A stretch of DNA of 47,057 bases, taken from NCBI GenBank assembly GCA_025935615.1, contig JAICUY010000004.1, positions 1 to 47,057 on the forward strand, given 5' to 3'. The translations under genes were made by a program, and so were the position numbers. Below the pieces are notes generated by a model. It made no database searches. It saw only the letters and a list, made by a program, of their open reading frames with translations, and had not been told where the DNA came from. Positions 32,699 through 41,977 of this stretch are shown in pieces; position 1 is the stretch's first letter, and each line of letters starts with the position of its first letter. This DNA comes from Steroidobacteraceae bacterium (GTDB taxonomy: Bacteria; Chloroflexota; Limnocylindria; QHBO01).

Positions 32699-35567
32699 TC
32701 AGACCAGCTCGGCGCTCACCTCTTCGTCGGCCTCTTCACGGGCGACCTCGCCCGCCGACTTCGGCCGGCGCCGCCAGGCGCCATCGACCAGCTCGTATCG
32801 GTCCATCTGCTCCCAGTTCTGTCCGACCTTCAGGTCGACCTCGAGCGGCACGTCGAGCGGCAACGCTCCCTCCATCAGCTCCTTGACGAGAGTGGCGAGG
32901 TCCGGCAGCTCCTCCTCATCGGTCTCGAAGACGAGCTCGTCGTGGACCTGGAGCAGCATCCGCGAGCGGAGGCCGCGCTCGCGGAGCGCCGCGTCGACGC
33001 GAACCATGGCGATCTTCATCCCGTCGGCCGCCGTGCCCTGGATCGGCATGTTGATCGCCATCCGCTCCCCCGCCGATCGCAGCGCGCCATTACGGGCGGT
33101 GAGCTCGGGGAGGTAGCGCCGCCGGCCCAGCAGCGTGGTGACGAACCCCTGGTCGCGGGCCAGGATCTTCATCTCGACCGTGTAGCGCCGAATGCCCTCG
33201 TACGCCGCGAAGTAGTCGGCGATGAAGCGCTGCGCTTCCTCGCGCGGAATCTTCAGCCGCTCGGCCAGGCCGTAGTCCGAGAGGCCGTAGGCGATGCCGT
33301 AATTGATCATCTTGGCCACGCTGCGCTCCTTCGGCCCGACCTGTTCGGGCGCCAGCCCGAGCACCCGAGCCGCGGCGGCGAGATGGATGTCGGAGTGCGC
33401 GTCGAAGTCGGCACGCAGCCCCGGATCGGCCGAGACGTGGGCCAGGATGCGGAGCTCCTGTTGGGAATAATCGGCGCCCAGCAGCAGCTTCCCCGCAGGC
33501 GCCACGAAGGCGCGACGGATACGGCGCCCGAGGCTGGTGCGAATCGGGATGTTCTGAAGGTTCGGATCGGTGCTCGACAGCCGCCCGGTGGCGGCCACCG
33601 CCTGCTGGTAGGTCGTGTGCAGCCGGCCCTCGCCGTCGACCAGCGTCGGCAGCGCGTCGACATACGTCGACTTCAGCTTGGCGACCTGCCGGTGCTCGAG
33701 GATGAGGCCGATCGCCTCGTGCTTGTCGCGCAGCTCCTCGAGGACCGATGCATCGGTCGAATAGCCGGTCCGCGTCCGCTTGGTGGCCGGAAGCTGCAGC
33801 TCGTGGAAGAGCACCTGCTCGAGCTGCTTCGGCGAGCCGATGTTGAACTCACGGCCCACCAGGGCGTAGATGCGTGTCTCCAGGTCATGCAGCGTCGTGC
33901 CGAATTCGTCGCGCATGGCCGCCAGCGCGTCGAGGTCGAGACACACGCCGGCCAGCTCCATGCGGGCCAGGACCGGCACCAGCGGCATCTCGACCTGGTC
34001 GAACAGGTTGGCGAGACCCGCGTCGGTCAGCTCCCGCTCGAGGGCGGGCCGCACGAGCAGCGCCGTCAGTGCCTCACCCGCCGCGCGACGCGCGGACGCC
34101 GCCTCTTCGGCGCCGGTCTCCGGATTCAGCGGCTTCGGCGGCAGCTCGCCGCCGTAGCGGGCAGCGACCAGGTCGTCGAGCGTCTGCGAGCGCAGCGCAG
34201 GGTTGACCATGTACGACGCGACCTGCGTATCGAAGCAGCTGCCGTCGAGCGCCACCCCGCGCGCGCCGAGCATGACCATCAGCTGCTTGATGTCGTGCCC
34301 GACGACGGGACGGTCGCCGCGCGAGAACCACGCCGGCAGTGGACGATCGTCGGTCCACGGGAGGTACCAGGTCGTCCCATCCGCGCCGGCCAGCGCGACC
34401 CCGAACAGATCCCGATCCAACGGACGCCCGGCGCCGGCCGCCCAGCCGAGGCCCACCGCATCCTCGTGCGCCGTCAGCCACGCGTCGAGGGCGACCAGGT
34501 CATCGTCCCCGCGGGCGATCCGCGGGTCGACGTGCTCGATCGCGCCACCCGGATTGCCGAGCGGATCCGGCTGCGATCGCGGGAGCCGCGGCGCATCGGC
34601 CTCGGCCCGCGCGGCGCCACCCAGCAGGTCGAGGCTGAGCTGCAGGCCGCCCTTCGTCTCGCGATCGGTCGGCTCCGGCCCGCTGGGCGCGATGCTCGAC
34701 GCCGGCAGCCGGTCGATCAGGGACCGGAACTCCAGCTCGCGGAAGCGCTGCGCCACGGCGCGGCGGTCGTAACGACCGGTGCGCGCTTCCTCGATCTTCA
34801 GCTCGACCGGCAGGTCGCACAGGATGCGGCCGATCTGGCGGCTCATGAATGCCGACTCGCGGTGCTCGGCCAACCGATCGCGCAGCTTGCCCTTCACCTC
34901 GTCCAGCCGCTCGTAGATTGCGTCGAGCGATTCGAACTGCTGCAGCAGCTGGCTGGCCGTCTTCTCGCCGACGCCCGGGACGCCCGGAATGTTGTCCGAG
35001 GTGTCGCCCTTGAGGGCCTTGTAATCGAGCATCTGGCTCGGCGTGAGGCCGTATCGGTCCATCACCCTGGCTTCGTCATAGATCACCGTCGCCGCCACGC
35101 CCATGCGCGTAGTGAGCAGCCGCACGTGGTCATTGACCAGCTGGAGGCCGTCGAGATCGCCGGACACGATCATCGTGTCGATGCCCGCCGCGGTCGCCTC
35201 CTGGACCAGCGTGCCGATCACGTCGTCGGCTTCATAGCCCTCGAGCTCGCGGATGGGCATCCCCATCATGGTCGCGATCTCGCGGACCAGCGGGAACTGG
35301 CTGCGCAGGTCGTCGGGCATGCTCGGCCGGCCGGCCTTGTACTCCGGGTACGCATCGAAGCGGAACTGCGGCTTGCCCATGTCGAAGGTCACGATGGCGT
35401 AGTCGGGCTTGATGTCCTGCATGCCCCGCAGGACGATCTGCAGGAAGCCGAATGCGGCGTTCACCAGCGTCCCGTCCGAGGTGGTCAGCGGCGGCAGCGC
35501 GAAGTAGCCGCGGTACACCAGGCTGGGACCGTCGATCAGCATCAGCAGGGGTCGTCGTTCAGGCATG
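32699..35567 (-). CDS. polA: DNA polymerase I
   Basis: N-terminal 5' nuclease (LLMLIDGPSLVYRGYFAL), palm motifs LLGADYSQQELRILAH and MLLQVHDELVFE; start at 35567. Confidence 0.97.
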
Positions 35568-35590
35568 GCCGATGGCCAGTCTAGACCGAT

Positions 35591-35609
35591 GCGGCCGGTT
35601 CCCGGCCGC
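35591..35609. repeat. perfect 8-bp stem hairpin/palindrome GCGGCCGG-TTC-CCGGCCGC
   Basis: Read directly in the polA/DnaJ divergent intergenic region. Confidence 0.7.
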
Positions 35610-35633
35610 TGCTCAGCGCCGCTCGGACCGCCG

Positions 35634-35639
35634 TAGAAT
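35634..35639 (+). promoter_or_regulatory. candidate -10 box TAGAAT of the DnaJ-domain gene
   Basis: TAGAAT-N7-ATG. Confidence 0.45.
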
Positions 35640-35646
35640 CGCCGCG

Positions 35647-36153
35647 ATGCCGAACCGCACGCAGGTCGATCCGTACGCCGTCCTGGGCGTTCCGCGCGAC
35701 GCATCGCCGCTGCAGGTGGCGCGCGCTCACCGGCGCCTGGCGAAGCGCTATCACCCGGACCTCGGCGCCGAGGGCGACACCGAGCGGATGCGCCGCATCA
35801 ACGAGGCGTGGGCACTCCTGTCGGTGCCGGCCCGCCGCGCCGAGTTCGACCGGAGCCACCCGCTCGTCGCCGGCGCGACGGCGGGCCACTGGGCCGGCAC
35901 GCGGCGGCCGATTCATCCGAGCGCCCCGTCAACGACGCGCAGCTGGGCCACCTGGCGCGCCACGGCGGCCGAGACGCGCGCCGCGCCCCGCACACGGCGC
36001 ACGCCGGGCGAGGTGCAGATTCCGGTGACGCGGCGGCCGCCGGCGCGCCAGCCGGAGGCGGCGTCGTTCCGCGATTCGGGATGGGCCGCGCTGTTCGTGG
36101 CCGCGGTGCTGCTGCTGCTCCTGTTGAGCGCGATCGTCCTGGGACGGCTCTAG
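35647..36153 (+). CDS. DnaJ domain-containing membrane protein
   Basis: J-domain DPYAVLGVPRDASPLQVARAHRRLAKRYHPDLG (HPD motif) and C-terminal TM helix. Confidence 0.9.
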   Translation: MPNRTQVDPYAVLGVPRDASPLQVARAHRRLAKRYHPDLGAEGDTERMRRINEAWALLSVPARRAEFDRSHPLVAGATAGHWAGTRRPIHPSAPSTTRSWATWRATAAETRAAPRTRRTPGEVQIPVTRRPPARQPEAASFRDSGWAALFVAAVLLLLLLSAIVLGRL

Positions 36154-36154
36154 C

Positions 36155-36760
36155 TCACCCCGCTCGCGGCAGGACGGCGTAGCGCAGCACCAGCGCGCCG
36201 GCGACGAGGACGAGGCCCGCACCCAGCACGACCGGCCACACCACGACGTTGACGGGCGCGGACGGCGGCGTCTGCCCATGCTTGGCGCCGCCGTCAGTGG
36301 CGAGGTTCCGACCACCGTCGTACGCGTCGTAGCCGCTTGGCGCGGGCTGGCCTCCGCCCGAGACTGCTCCCTGGTCGGTCGCGGGCTGCGCCACCTCGGC
36401 CGGCGCGGCACCGCTGGCGGCCATCCCGCTCAGCAGCGACCCGAAGGAGCCGACGCCGCCAGCGACCGCCAGCAGCACCCCTGCCGCCAGCGTCGGCGCG
36501 AACAGCCCGCGCAGCAAGCTCGTGCGGCCGCGACCAGGCTCGGGTGCCGGCGGCAGCAGGCGCAGCGGACGCGGCGGCGTCACATCGGGAAGGGCCGACA
36601 GCGCCGTGCGCAGGGCAGCCAGCTCGTCGACCGTGCGGCGGCATCGGTCACAGCTGGCGACGTGTGCGATCAGCGCCCGGTCGGCGGTCGCCTCCGGATC
36701 GCCCTCCGCCAGCGCCGAGAGCCGCTCGTCGTCGGGATGGCGGTTCGGGTCGTGCATCAT
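36155..36760 (-). CDS. zinc-finger anti-sigma factor-like membrane protein
   Basis: HVASCDRCRRTVDELAALR zf-HC2 motif, TM segments, encoded just downstream of an ECF sigma factor. Confidence 0.82.
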   Translation of the reverse strand: MMHDPNRHPDDERLSALAEGDPEATADRALIAHVASCDRCRRTVDELAALRTALSALPDVTPPRPLRLLPPAPEPGRGRTSLLRGLFAPTLAAGVLLAVAGGVGSFGSLLSGMAASGAAPAEVAQPATDQGAVSGGGQPAPSGYDAYDGGRNLATDGGAKHGQTPPSAPVNVVVWPVVLGAGLVLVAGALVLRYAVLPRAG

Positions 36761-36773
36761 GGATCAGACGCCC

Positions 36774-37406
36774 TCATGGGCGGAACAGTTCCCGCTGCTC
36801 GGCCAGCAGTTCGCGCAGTCGGAGCCGTCCGCGGTGGATGCGTGACTTCACCGTGCCAAGCGCCGACGAGGTCAGCGAGGCGACCTGGTGGTAGTCCATC
36901 CCGTAGACGTCGGCGAGCACGACCGCCGTGCGCTGGTCCTCGGGGAGCAGCCGCAATGCAGCGTCGAGGTGCCGGTACATCTCGCCTCGCGCCGCCTCGT
37001 CGGACGGCGCCGGCAGGCCGTGATCGGCCAGCTCGGCCTCGCCTTCGGCCGGATCGGGAAGCGCCTGCGTCGGTCGCCGCTGGGCGCGGCGCAGGATGTC
37101 GTACGCGGCATTGGCGGTGATGCGCAACATCCACGAACGGAACGCGCCGCCGCGGTATCGGTCGATGGCGTCGAAGGCGTGCACGAAGGCGTCCTGCGTC
37201 GCATCGGCCGCCATTTCCGCATCGTTGAGCAGCCGCCAGGCCAGGCCATAGCAGGCGCTCTGGTAGTGCTCGACCAGCCTGGCGAAGGCGCCGCGATCGC
37301 CGGCGACGGCACGTGCCACGAGCGCCTCCTCGTCGGGAAGCGGCGCGGTGCGCCGGGTGGCCGCTGGCTGGGGCTCGGGCATCGGCTGCCTATAATGACG
37401 CGGCAC
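36774..37406 (-). CDS. ECF-type RNA polymerase sigma factor
   Basis: Region 2 DATQDAFVHAFDAIDRYRGGAFRSWMLRITANAAYDILRR; region 4 LPEDQRTAVVLADVYGMDYHQVASLTSSALGTVKSRIHRGRLRLRELL; start possibly 37382. Confidence 0.93.
   Translation of the reverse strand: MPRHYRQPMPEPQPAATRRTAPLPDEEALVARAVAGDRGAFARLVEHYQSACYGLAWRLLNDAEMAADATQDAFVHAFDAIDRYRGGAFRSWMLRITANAAYDILRRAQRRPTQALPDPAEGEAELADHGLPAPSDEAARGEMYRHLDAALRLLPEDQRTAVVLADVYGMDYHQVASLTSSALGTVKSRIHRGRLRLRELLAEQRELFRP
37391..37396 (+). promoter_or_regulatory. -10 box TATAAT of tRNA-Leu(CAA)
   Basis: Consensus TATAAT 13 nt upstream of the tRNA 5' end; no clear -35 seen. Confidence 0.55.
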
Positions 37407-37409
37407 TGT

Positions 37410-37496
37410 GCCGGAGTGGCGGAACAGGCAGACGCGACGGTCTCAAACACCGTTGAGGGAAACCTCTTGTGGGTTCGACCCCCACCTCCGGTACCA
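37410..37496 (+). tRNA. tRNA-Leu (CAA)
   Basis: GCCGGAGTGGCGGAACAGGCAGACGCGACGGTCTCAAACACCGT...GGTTCGACCCCCACCTCCGGTACCA; class II, anticodon CAA. Confidence 0.94.
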
Positions 37497-37550
37497 GCCC
37501 TGCTAGGCTGGCGCGGCCCAACCGTCGCTTGAGGGAGTGCGGACCGATCC

Positions 37551-38234
37551 ATGACCGGCGACAGCGTCGAGTGCTTCAACTGTGGGCGCCCGAATCCTGC
37601 CTGGGCGCGCGTCTGCCGATACTGTGGCGTCCCCCTTGTCGCCGGTGACGCCGCCGCCGTCAACAGCGGTCCATTCCCCACCGACCAGCATTCGCTGCTC
37701 TCGATGGGCGCCGCCATCGCCACCATCGTGGCGGCGGTGATCGTCGGGGTGATCTTCTCGAACATCAACCCGACCGATCCAACGGTGGGCCTGGCACCCA
37801 GCCCCACGCCGCAGGCCTCCCAGCCGGTGCCGTCGGCCTCGACCGAGCCGAGCGCCGAGCCGACCAAGACGCCCAAGCCCACGCCCAAGCTGCCCGGCAC
37901 GGTTGCCTTCGGGACCGGGGTCGACTCGTCGTCCTGCAAGCTCACCGACGAGACCAACACGTTCGGGCCGGGGACCGGATTCGCCCACGTCATCACCCTG
38001 GACGAGCCCTTCGGCGTCAACCAGCTCACCGAGCGCATCAGCCGGATCCGCAAGAACGGCACGACCAAGGTCGTGGAGGAAGGGGCGAACCGCGCACCGG
38101 CTGACGAGCATGTCGTCTGCTACGCGGTCCGCAGCAACGACGTCATCTCCAACTGGGGCACCGGCCGCTTCCTGATGCGCGTCTACCGCGGCGACGAGGA
38201 GATCGCCTCGGCGAGGTTCCGCCTCACCGACTAG
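37551..38234 (+). CDS. zinc-ribbon membrane protein, function unknown
   Basis: CFNCGRPNPAWARVCRYCG zinc ribbon, TM helix, Pro/Ser/Thr linker, extracytoplasmic domain. Confidence 0.8.
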   Translation: MTGDSVECFNCGRPNPAWARVCRYCGVPLVAGDAAAVNSGPFPTDQHSLLSMGAAIATIVAAVIVGVIFSNINPTDPTVGLAPSPTPQASQPVPSASTEPSAEPTKTPKPTPKLPGTVAFGTGVDSSSCKLTDETNTFGPGTGFAHVITLDEPFGVNQLTERISRIRKNGTTKVVEEGANRAPADEHVVCYAVRSNDVISNWGTGRFLMRVYRGDEEIASARFRLTD

Positions 38235-39102
38235 CGGGTTCGTCCCGGCGGCTGCCGTCCACCGTCGCGATCTCCGACCAGGCGCCGGCATACAGATCGG
38301 CACGGATCGGCAGGTAGCCCGGATACTCGGTTCGGTTCTGCGCGATGACTCGCGAGTCGAGCGTGACGAGGGCGACGGGATCGGTCGTCTCGACGAGCAT
38401 CTCGCCGTCCGGGTCGACCGCTACCGATGGCCCGCCGATCAGGACACCCTCCTCGGGGTGCGGCCGGTTGACGCTGATCACGTACACGCAGCTCGTCAAC
38501 GCGATGGCACGGAAGACGATCCGCCACCGCGCATAGGTCGCTTCCTCGGTGGCACGTGGCGCCAGGACGGCGTGCACGCCCTGGGCGCCCAGGAGGTGCG
38601 ACCCCTCCGGGCGGTTGATATCGCTGCAGATCTGGACGCCCACGGGCAGCCCGAACACATCGATGCGCCGGGGCGCCTGTGTCCCCGGCCGGTAGTGGCT
38701 CGTCTCCCAGAAGCCGGGCTCCTCGGGCAGATGCAGCTTCTCGTAGGTCGCGCACAGCTCACCGGTGCGGTCAAAGACGAGCGCGCGGCTCGTTCGCCTG
38801 CCGTCGTCAGCCCGGTGGATGATGCCGCCCACCAGACCGATGCCGGCCTCGCGCGCGGCGTACGCCTGCGTCTGCATCCGCGGACCACCCATCGGTTCGG
38901 CGTCCGCCTCGACAGCATCCTTTGTCGCCGGCCGCCACGGGTTGAGCGGAAGCTCGGGAAGCACGGCGACGTCGGCACCCTGCTCGGCAGCTTCGGTCAG
39001 TCGCTCGCGGAGCCGCTGCTGGCCGTCCGGTTCCCAGAAGACCTCCGAAATGAGCGCGACGGTGAGCTTGCCATCGGTCCGAGGCGCGGGCGTATCGGTC
39101 AT
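38224..39102 (-). CDS. carbon-nitrogen hydrolase (nitrilase superfamily)
   Basis: Glu in LPELPLNPW, Lys in YEKLHLPEEPGFWE, Cys in VGVQICSDINRPEG catalytic triad pattern. Confidence 0.92.
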   Translation of the reverse strand: MTDTPAPRTDGKLTVALISEVFWEPDGQQRLRERLTEAAEQGADVAVLPELPLNPWRPATKDAVEADAEPMGGPRMQTQAYAAREAGIGLVGGIIHRADDGRRTSRALVFDRTGELCATYEKLHLPEEPGFWETSHYRPGTQAPRRIDVFGLPVGVQICSDINRPEGSHLLGAQGVHAVLAPRATEEATYARWRIVFRAIALTSCVYVISVNRPHPEEGVLIGGPSVAVDPDGEMLVETTDPVALVTLDSRVIAQNRTEYPGYLPIRADLYAGAWSEIATVDGSRRDEPASR

Positions 39103-39147
39103 GCGCGGAGCCTACCCGCTCCGTGGCTCGCCCGCCCAGTCGCGCGC

Positions 39148-39181
39148 CGAACCGTTCGGATTCACGCCAGGCGACCATTCG
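39148..39181. repeat. direct repeat copy A (34 bp)
   Basis: CGAACCGTTCGGATTCACGCCAGGCGACCATTCG; 30/34 identical to copy B. Confidence 0.75.
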
Positions 39182-39318
39182 GGCGCGCGCTTGTTGCTTC
39201 GAAGGTACGGTCGCTGAACATGACGCGCTGTCCGTGAGGTTCGCCCTTCGCGGGCGGGCAGCACAGGCTTGGGTCCGTCGGCCTTCGGGCGCCCTGCCGA
39301 GCGGTCTCTTGTGGTTCG

Positions 39319-39352
39319 CGAAACGTCCCGATTCACGCCACGCGACCATTCG
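39319..39352. repeat. direct repeat copy B (34 bp)
   Basis: CGAAACGTCCCGATTCACGCCACGCGACCATTCG; 171 bp after copy A. Confidence 0.75.
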
Positions 39353-39381
39353 CAGCGGACGCCGAGCCTGCGAGCCTCCGA

Positions 39382-39400
39382 ATTCACGCCTCACGTGAAT
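39382..39400. repeat. inverted repeat ATTCACG-CCTCA-CGTGAAT
   Basis: 7-bp arms, 5-bp spacer. Confidence 0.8.
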
Positions 39401-39451
39401 GGGAACTCTTCTACCGCAGAATGAGCGCGAGGAGAGCACCCGTATGGGAGC

Positions 39452-39474
39452 GATTTCACGCCTGACGTGAAATC
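39452..39474. repeat. inverted repeat GATTTCACG-CCTGA-CGTGAAATC
   Basis: 9-bp perfect arms, 5-bp spacer; abuts the stop codon of the minus-strand ORF 39473-39811. Confidence 0.82.
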
Positions 39475-39811
39475 AGCCCTTTGGATGCGAACCGCCGCCA
39501 TCGCCATTCGAAGGACCGCCGTCGACAGCGGCCCGGAGCAGACCGATGTAGTAGGAGGCGTTCCGCGTGACGTCGGCGTAGTCGGATGGGCGCAGCGAGC
39601 CGAGCTTGTTATAGCGCTCGACGAATCGCTCGGCGGCCTTGCGGCCATCGGTCTGGCCCCAGCCACTCGACTCGGGCGTGAAGAACGGGCAGTTCTCAAC
39701 CGTCGATACGCCGACGGTGAATCCCTTGCCACGGACCGTCTCGAGCCGCTGCCCCTCGAAGCGGCGCGCGAGGTCCAGCAGTCCCTGGTACGTCATCGAC
39801 GAGCGCCCCAC
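39473..39811 (-). CDS. conserved-looking small hypothetical protein
   Basis: ORF with VENCPFFTPESSGWGQTDGRKAAERFVERYN and RPSDYADVTRNASYYIGLL; sits just downstream of the Rieske oxygenase. Confidence 0.65.
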   Translation of the reverse strand: MGRSSMTYQGLLDLARRFEGQRLETVRGKGFTVGVSTVENCPFFTPESSGWGQTDGRKAAERFVERYNKLGSLRPSDYADVTRNASYYIGLLRAAVDGGPSNGDGGGSHPKG

Positions 39812-39815
39812 CGCC

Positions 39816-40901
39816 CTACTCCCCCAGGAACTCGCGGATCAACGACTGGAAGTGATAGACGCCGTTCTCGCGCTTCGCGCTGAATCGGCCGGTGTCGTAC
39901 GAGCGCGAGCGCAGGCCGCGCTGCACCTGCTCGCAGATGACGATGTCCTCCTGCTGGATCTCGTCCGAGAAGGCGATCGTCTGCTGCATGCTCTCCCAGC
40001 CCGGCCCGGTGCCTGGCTCGGCGAAGAACCACTCGAAGATGGTCAGGGTCCTGTCCGGACCGACAGGCAGGATCACGTTCGACGACATGTTGTCCTGGTA
40101 GATGTTGAACATCGTGTTGGGAAAGAGCCAGTAGTAGAGCGCCGACTCCTCCGCTCCTGGCTGCCGCAGGTAGCGACGGTCGACCCCGATCTCCTGCCCC
40201 GGCTTCAGCTCGCGGATGGGGGCGTGCTGCTTGGAGTAGAAGCGAAACTCTTCCACCCGGTAGTTGTCGTAGTCGAGCTCCTTGAACAGGCTCGGGTGCG
40301 CGATCGGCAGGTGGTAGCCCTCGAGGTAGTTGTCGACGTAGACCTTCCAGTTGCAGTCGATCAGATAGTCGCGGCGCTCGACCAGGCGCATGGACTCGAC
40401 GTCGTAGCCCGCGGCCGCCACCTCGTCCGGAATGGCGCCCATCACCTCGCGCAACGGCGGAGCCGAGTCGGAGAGATTGACGAAGACGAACGGCCCCCAT
40501 CGGTCGACCCGCACCGGCATGAGCCCGAAGTCCTCCTTGCGGAAGCCATCGCTCTCCTCCATCTCCGGCGCGGCACGCAGGCAGCCGTCGAGTCCGTAGG
40601 TCCAGCCGTGGTAGCGGCATTGCAGCGACTTGCGGTTCCCCTTGGTCAGCGCCACCTGGCCCGCCCGATGGCGGCACACGTTGTAGAAGGCGCGCAGCTC
40701 CTCGTCGAGGCCGCGCGTGATCACGATCGGCTCGTCGAGGACGGTCACCGGCACGAAGTCGCCGACGCGCTGCAGCTCGTCGACGCGGGCCACGAGCTGC
40801 CAGGTCGCGCCGAAGACTCGCTCCTTCTCGTCCTCGAGGTAGGCAGGGTCGAGGTAGTAACGCGACGGCAGCGTTCGCGCGCGCGCCAACGGGATCGACA
40901 T
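39816..40901 (-). CDS. Rieske [2Fe-2S] aromatic ring-hydroxylating oxygenase alpha subunit-like protein
   Basis: Rieske motif CRHRAG...CRYHGW; mononuclear iron site DNYLEGYHLPIAHP; start 40901. Confidence 0.93.
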   Translation of the reverse strand: MSIPLARARTLPSRYYLDPAYLEDEKERVFGATWQLVARVDELQRVGDFVPVTVLDEPIVITRGLDEELRAFYNVCRHRAGQVALTKGNRKSLQCRYHGWTYGLDGCLRAAPEMEESDGFRKEDFGLMPVRVDRWGPFVFVNLSDSAPPLREVMGAIPDEVAAAGYDVESMRLVERRDYLIDCNWKVYVDNYLEGYHLPIAHPSLFKELDYDNYRVEEFRFYSKQHAPIRELKPGQEIGVDRRYLRQPGAEESALYYWLFPNTMFNIYQDNMSSNVILPVGPDRTLTIFEWFFAEPGTGPGWESMQQTIAFSDEIQQEDIVICEQVQRGLRSRSYDTGRFSAKRENGVYHFQSLIREFLGE

Positions 40902-41016
40902 GCGCCGAGTGTATCGGTCGAGCAAGCGCCTGACCGATGCAGTAGCGGCATCGGATGCAGTAGCCTTGTCCACAATCGCGCCCGGACCTACGCGACCCGG
41001 GGCCACTGGAGGATCC

Positions 41017-41964
41017 ATGTTCCGCGCCACCCGTCCGATCACCGTCCTGGCGACAGCCATCCTGGCTCTGCTCACGGCGTGCAGCGGCACGTCGCCGAGC
41101 CCGACAACATCGCTTCCCACGGGTGCACCGAGCGGCAGCAATGTCGTCTCGCCGAGCACGGCCCCCGGTCCCGTCGCAACCGTGCCCGATGACCAGCTCG
41201 CGTTTCCCGGCAAGCTCGTGGTCTGTTCGGATATCCCCTATCCGCCGCAGGAGTTCTTCGACGACAGCGGCAAGGCGGTGGGTTCCGATATCGAGATCGC
41301 CGAAGGGATCGCCACCAACCTCGGCCTCGAGCCGCAGATCGAAAACTCCGTCTTCGACACGATCATCGCGGCCGTGACCAGCGGCAAGTGCGACATCATC
41401 GTCAGCGCGCAGAACATCACATCCGACCGGGTGAAGCAGGTCGACATGATCCCGTACTTCCAGGCCGGCCAGTCCTTCGTGGTCGCCAAGGGCAACCCGG
41501 CCGGGATCAAGACCGAGGACGACCTGTGCGGCAAGTCGGTCGCAGCGGAGACCGGCACGACCGAGATCGACTACCTGAAGGGCACCGGCGATTACGAGGG
41601 CAAGGGTCTTACCGCCGCCTGCCAGAGCAAGGGCAACGAGCCCATCGATATCAAGGAGTACCCGAAGGACAGCGACGCGCTGGCGGCCCTGATCAGCGGG
41701 AACACCGATGCCTACTTCGCCGACTCGCCGGTCGCCGGTTATTACACCGTCCAGCAGCCCGATAAGTTCGAGCTCTCCGGTCTGACGTTGGACGTGGCTC
41801 AGGAGGGCATCAGCGTCCCGAAGGACAAGAACGAGCTTCGTGACGCCGTTGCGACCGCCCTGAAGTCGATGATGGACGACGGCACCTATGGGCAGATCCT
41901 CGACAAGTACGGCGTCGCCGACGGCGCGCTCGAGTCGAGCGACGTGGTGCCGGTGACGAAGTAG
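41017..41964 (+). CDS. amino-acid-type ABC transporter substrate-binding lipoprotein (SBP family 3)
   Basis: Lipobox LLTACSG, then VCSDIPYPPQEFFDDSGKAVGSDIEIAEGIA; ends KYGVADGALESSD. Confidence 0.92.
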   Translation: MFRATRPITVLATAILALLTACSGTSPSPTTSLPTGAPSGSNVVSPSTAPGPVATVPDDQLAFPGKLVVCSDIPYPPQEFFDDSGKAVGSDIEIAEGIATNLGLEPQIENSVFDTIIAAVTSGKCDIIVSAQNITSDRVKQVDMIPYFQAGQSFVVAKGNPAGIKTEDDLCGKSVAAETGTTEIDYLKGTGDYEGKGLTAACQSKGNEPIDIKEYPKDSDALAALISGNTDAYFADSPVAGYYTVQQPDKFELSGLTLDVAQEGISVPKDKNELRDAVATALKSMMDDGTYGQILDKYGVADGALESSDVVPVTK

Positions 41965-41977
41965 TCACCCGCGTCCC

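Noticed and set aside
32942-35584. 880-aa plus-strand ORF opposite polA
   Set aside because: Shadow ORF of a GC-rich gene; no domain motifs, while the minus frame has clear DNA polymerase I motifs.
39112-39387. Small minus-strand ORFs across the 39.1-39.4 kb intergenic block
   Set aside because: They translate the DNA repeats (EWSRGVN / EWSPGVN) and look like by-products of repeat structure rather than proteins.
39148-39474. CRISPR array
   Set aside because: Only two long copies 171 bp apart plus palindromic fragments; no regular repeat-spacer pattern and no cas genes.
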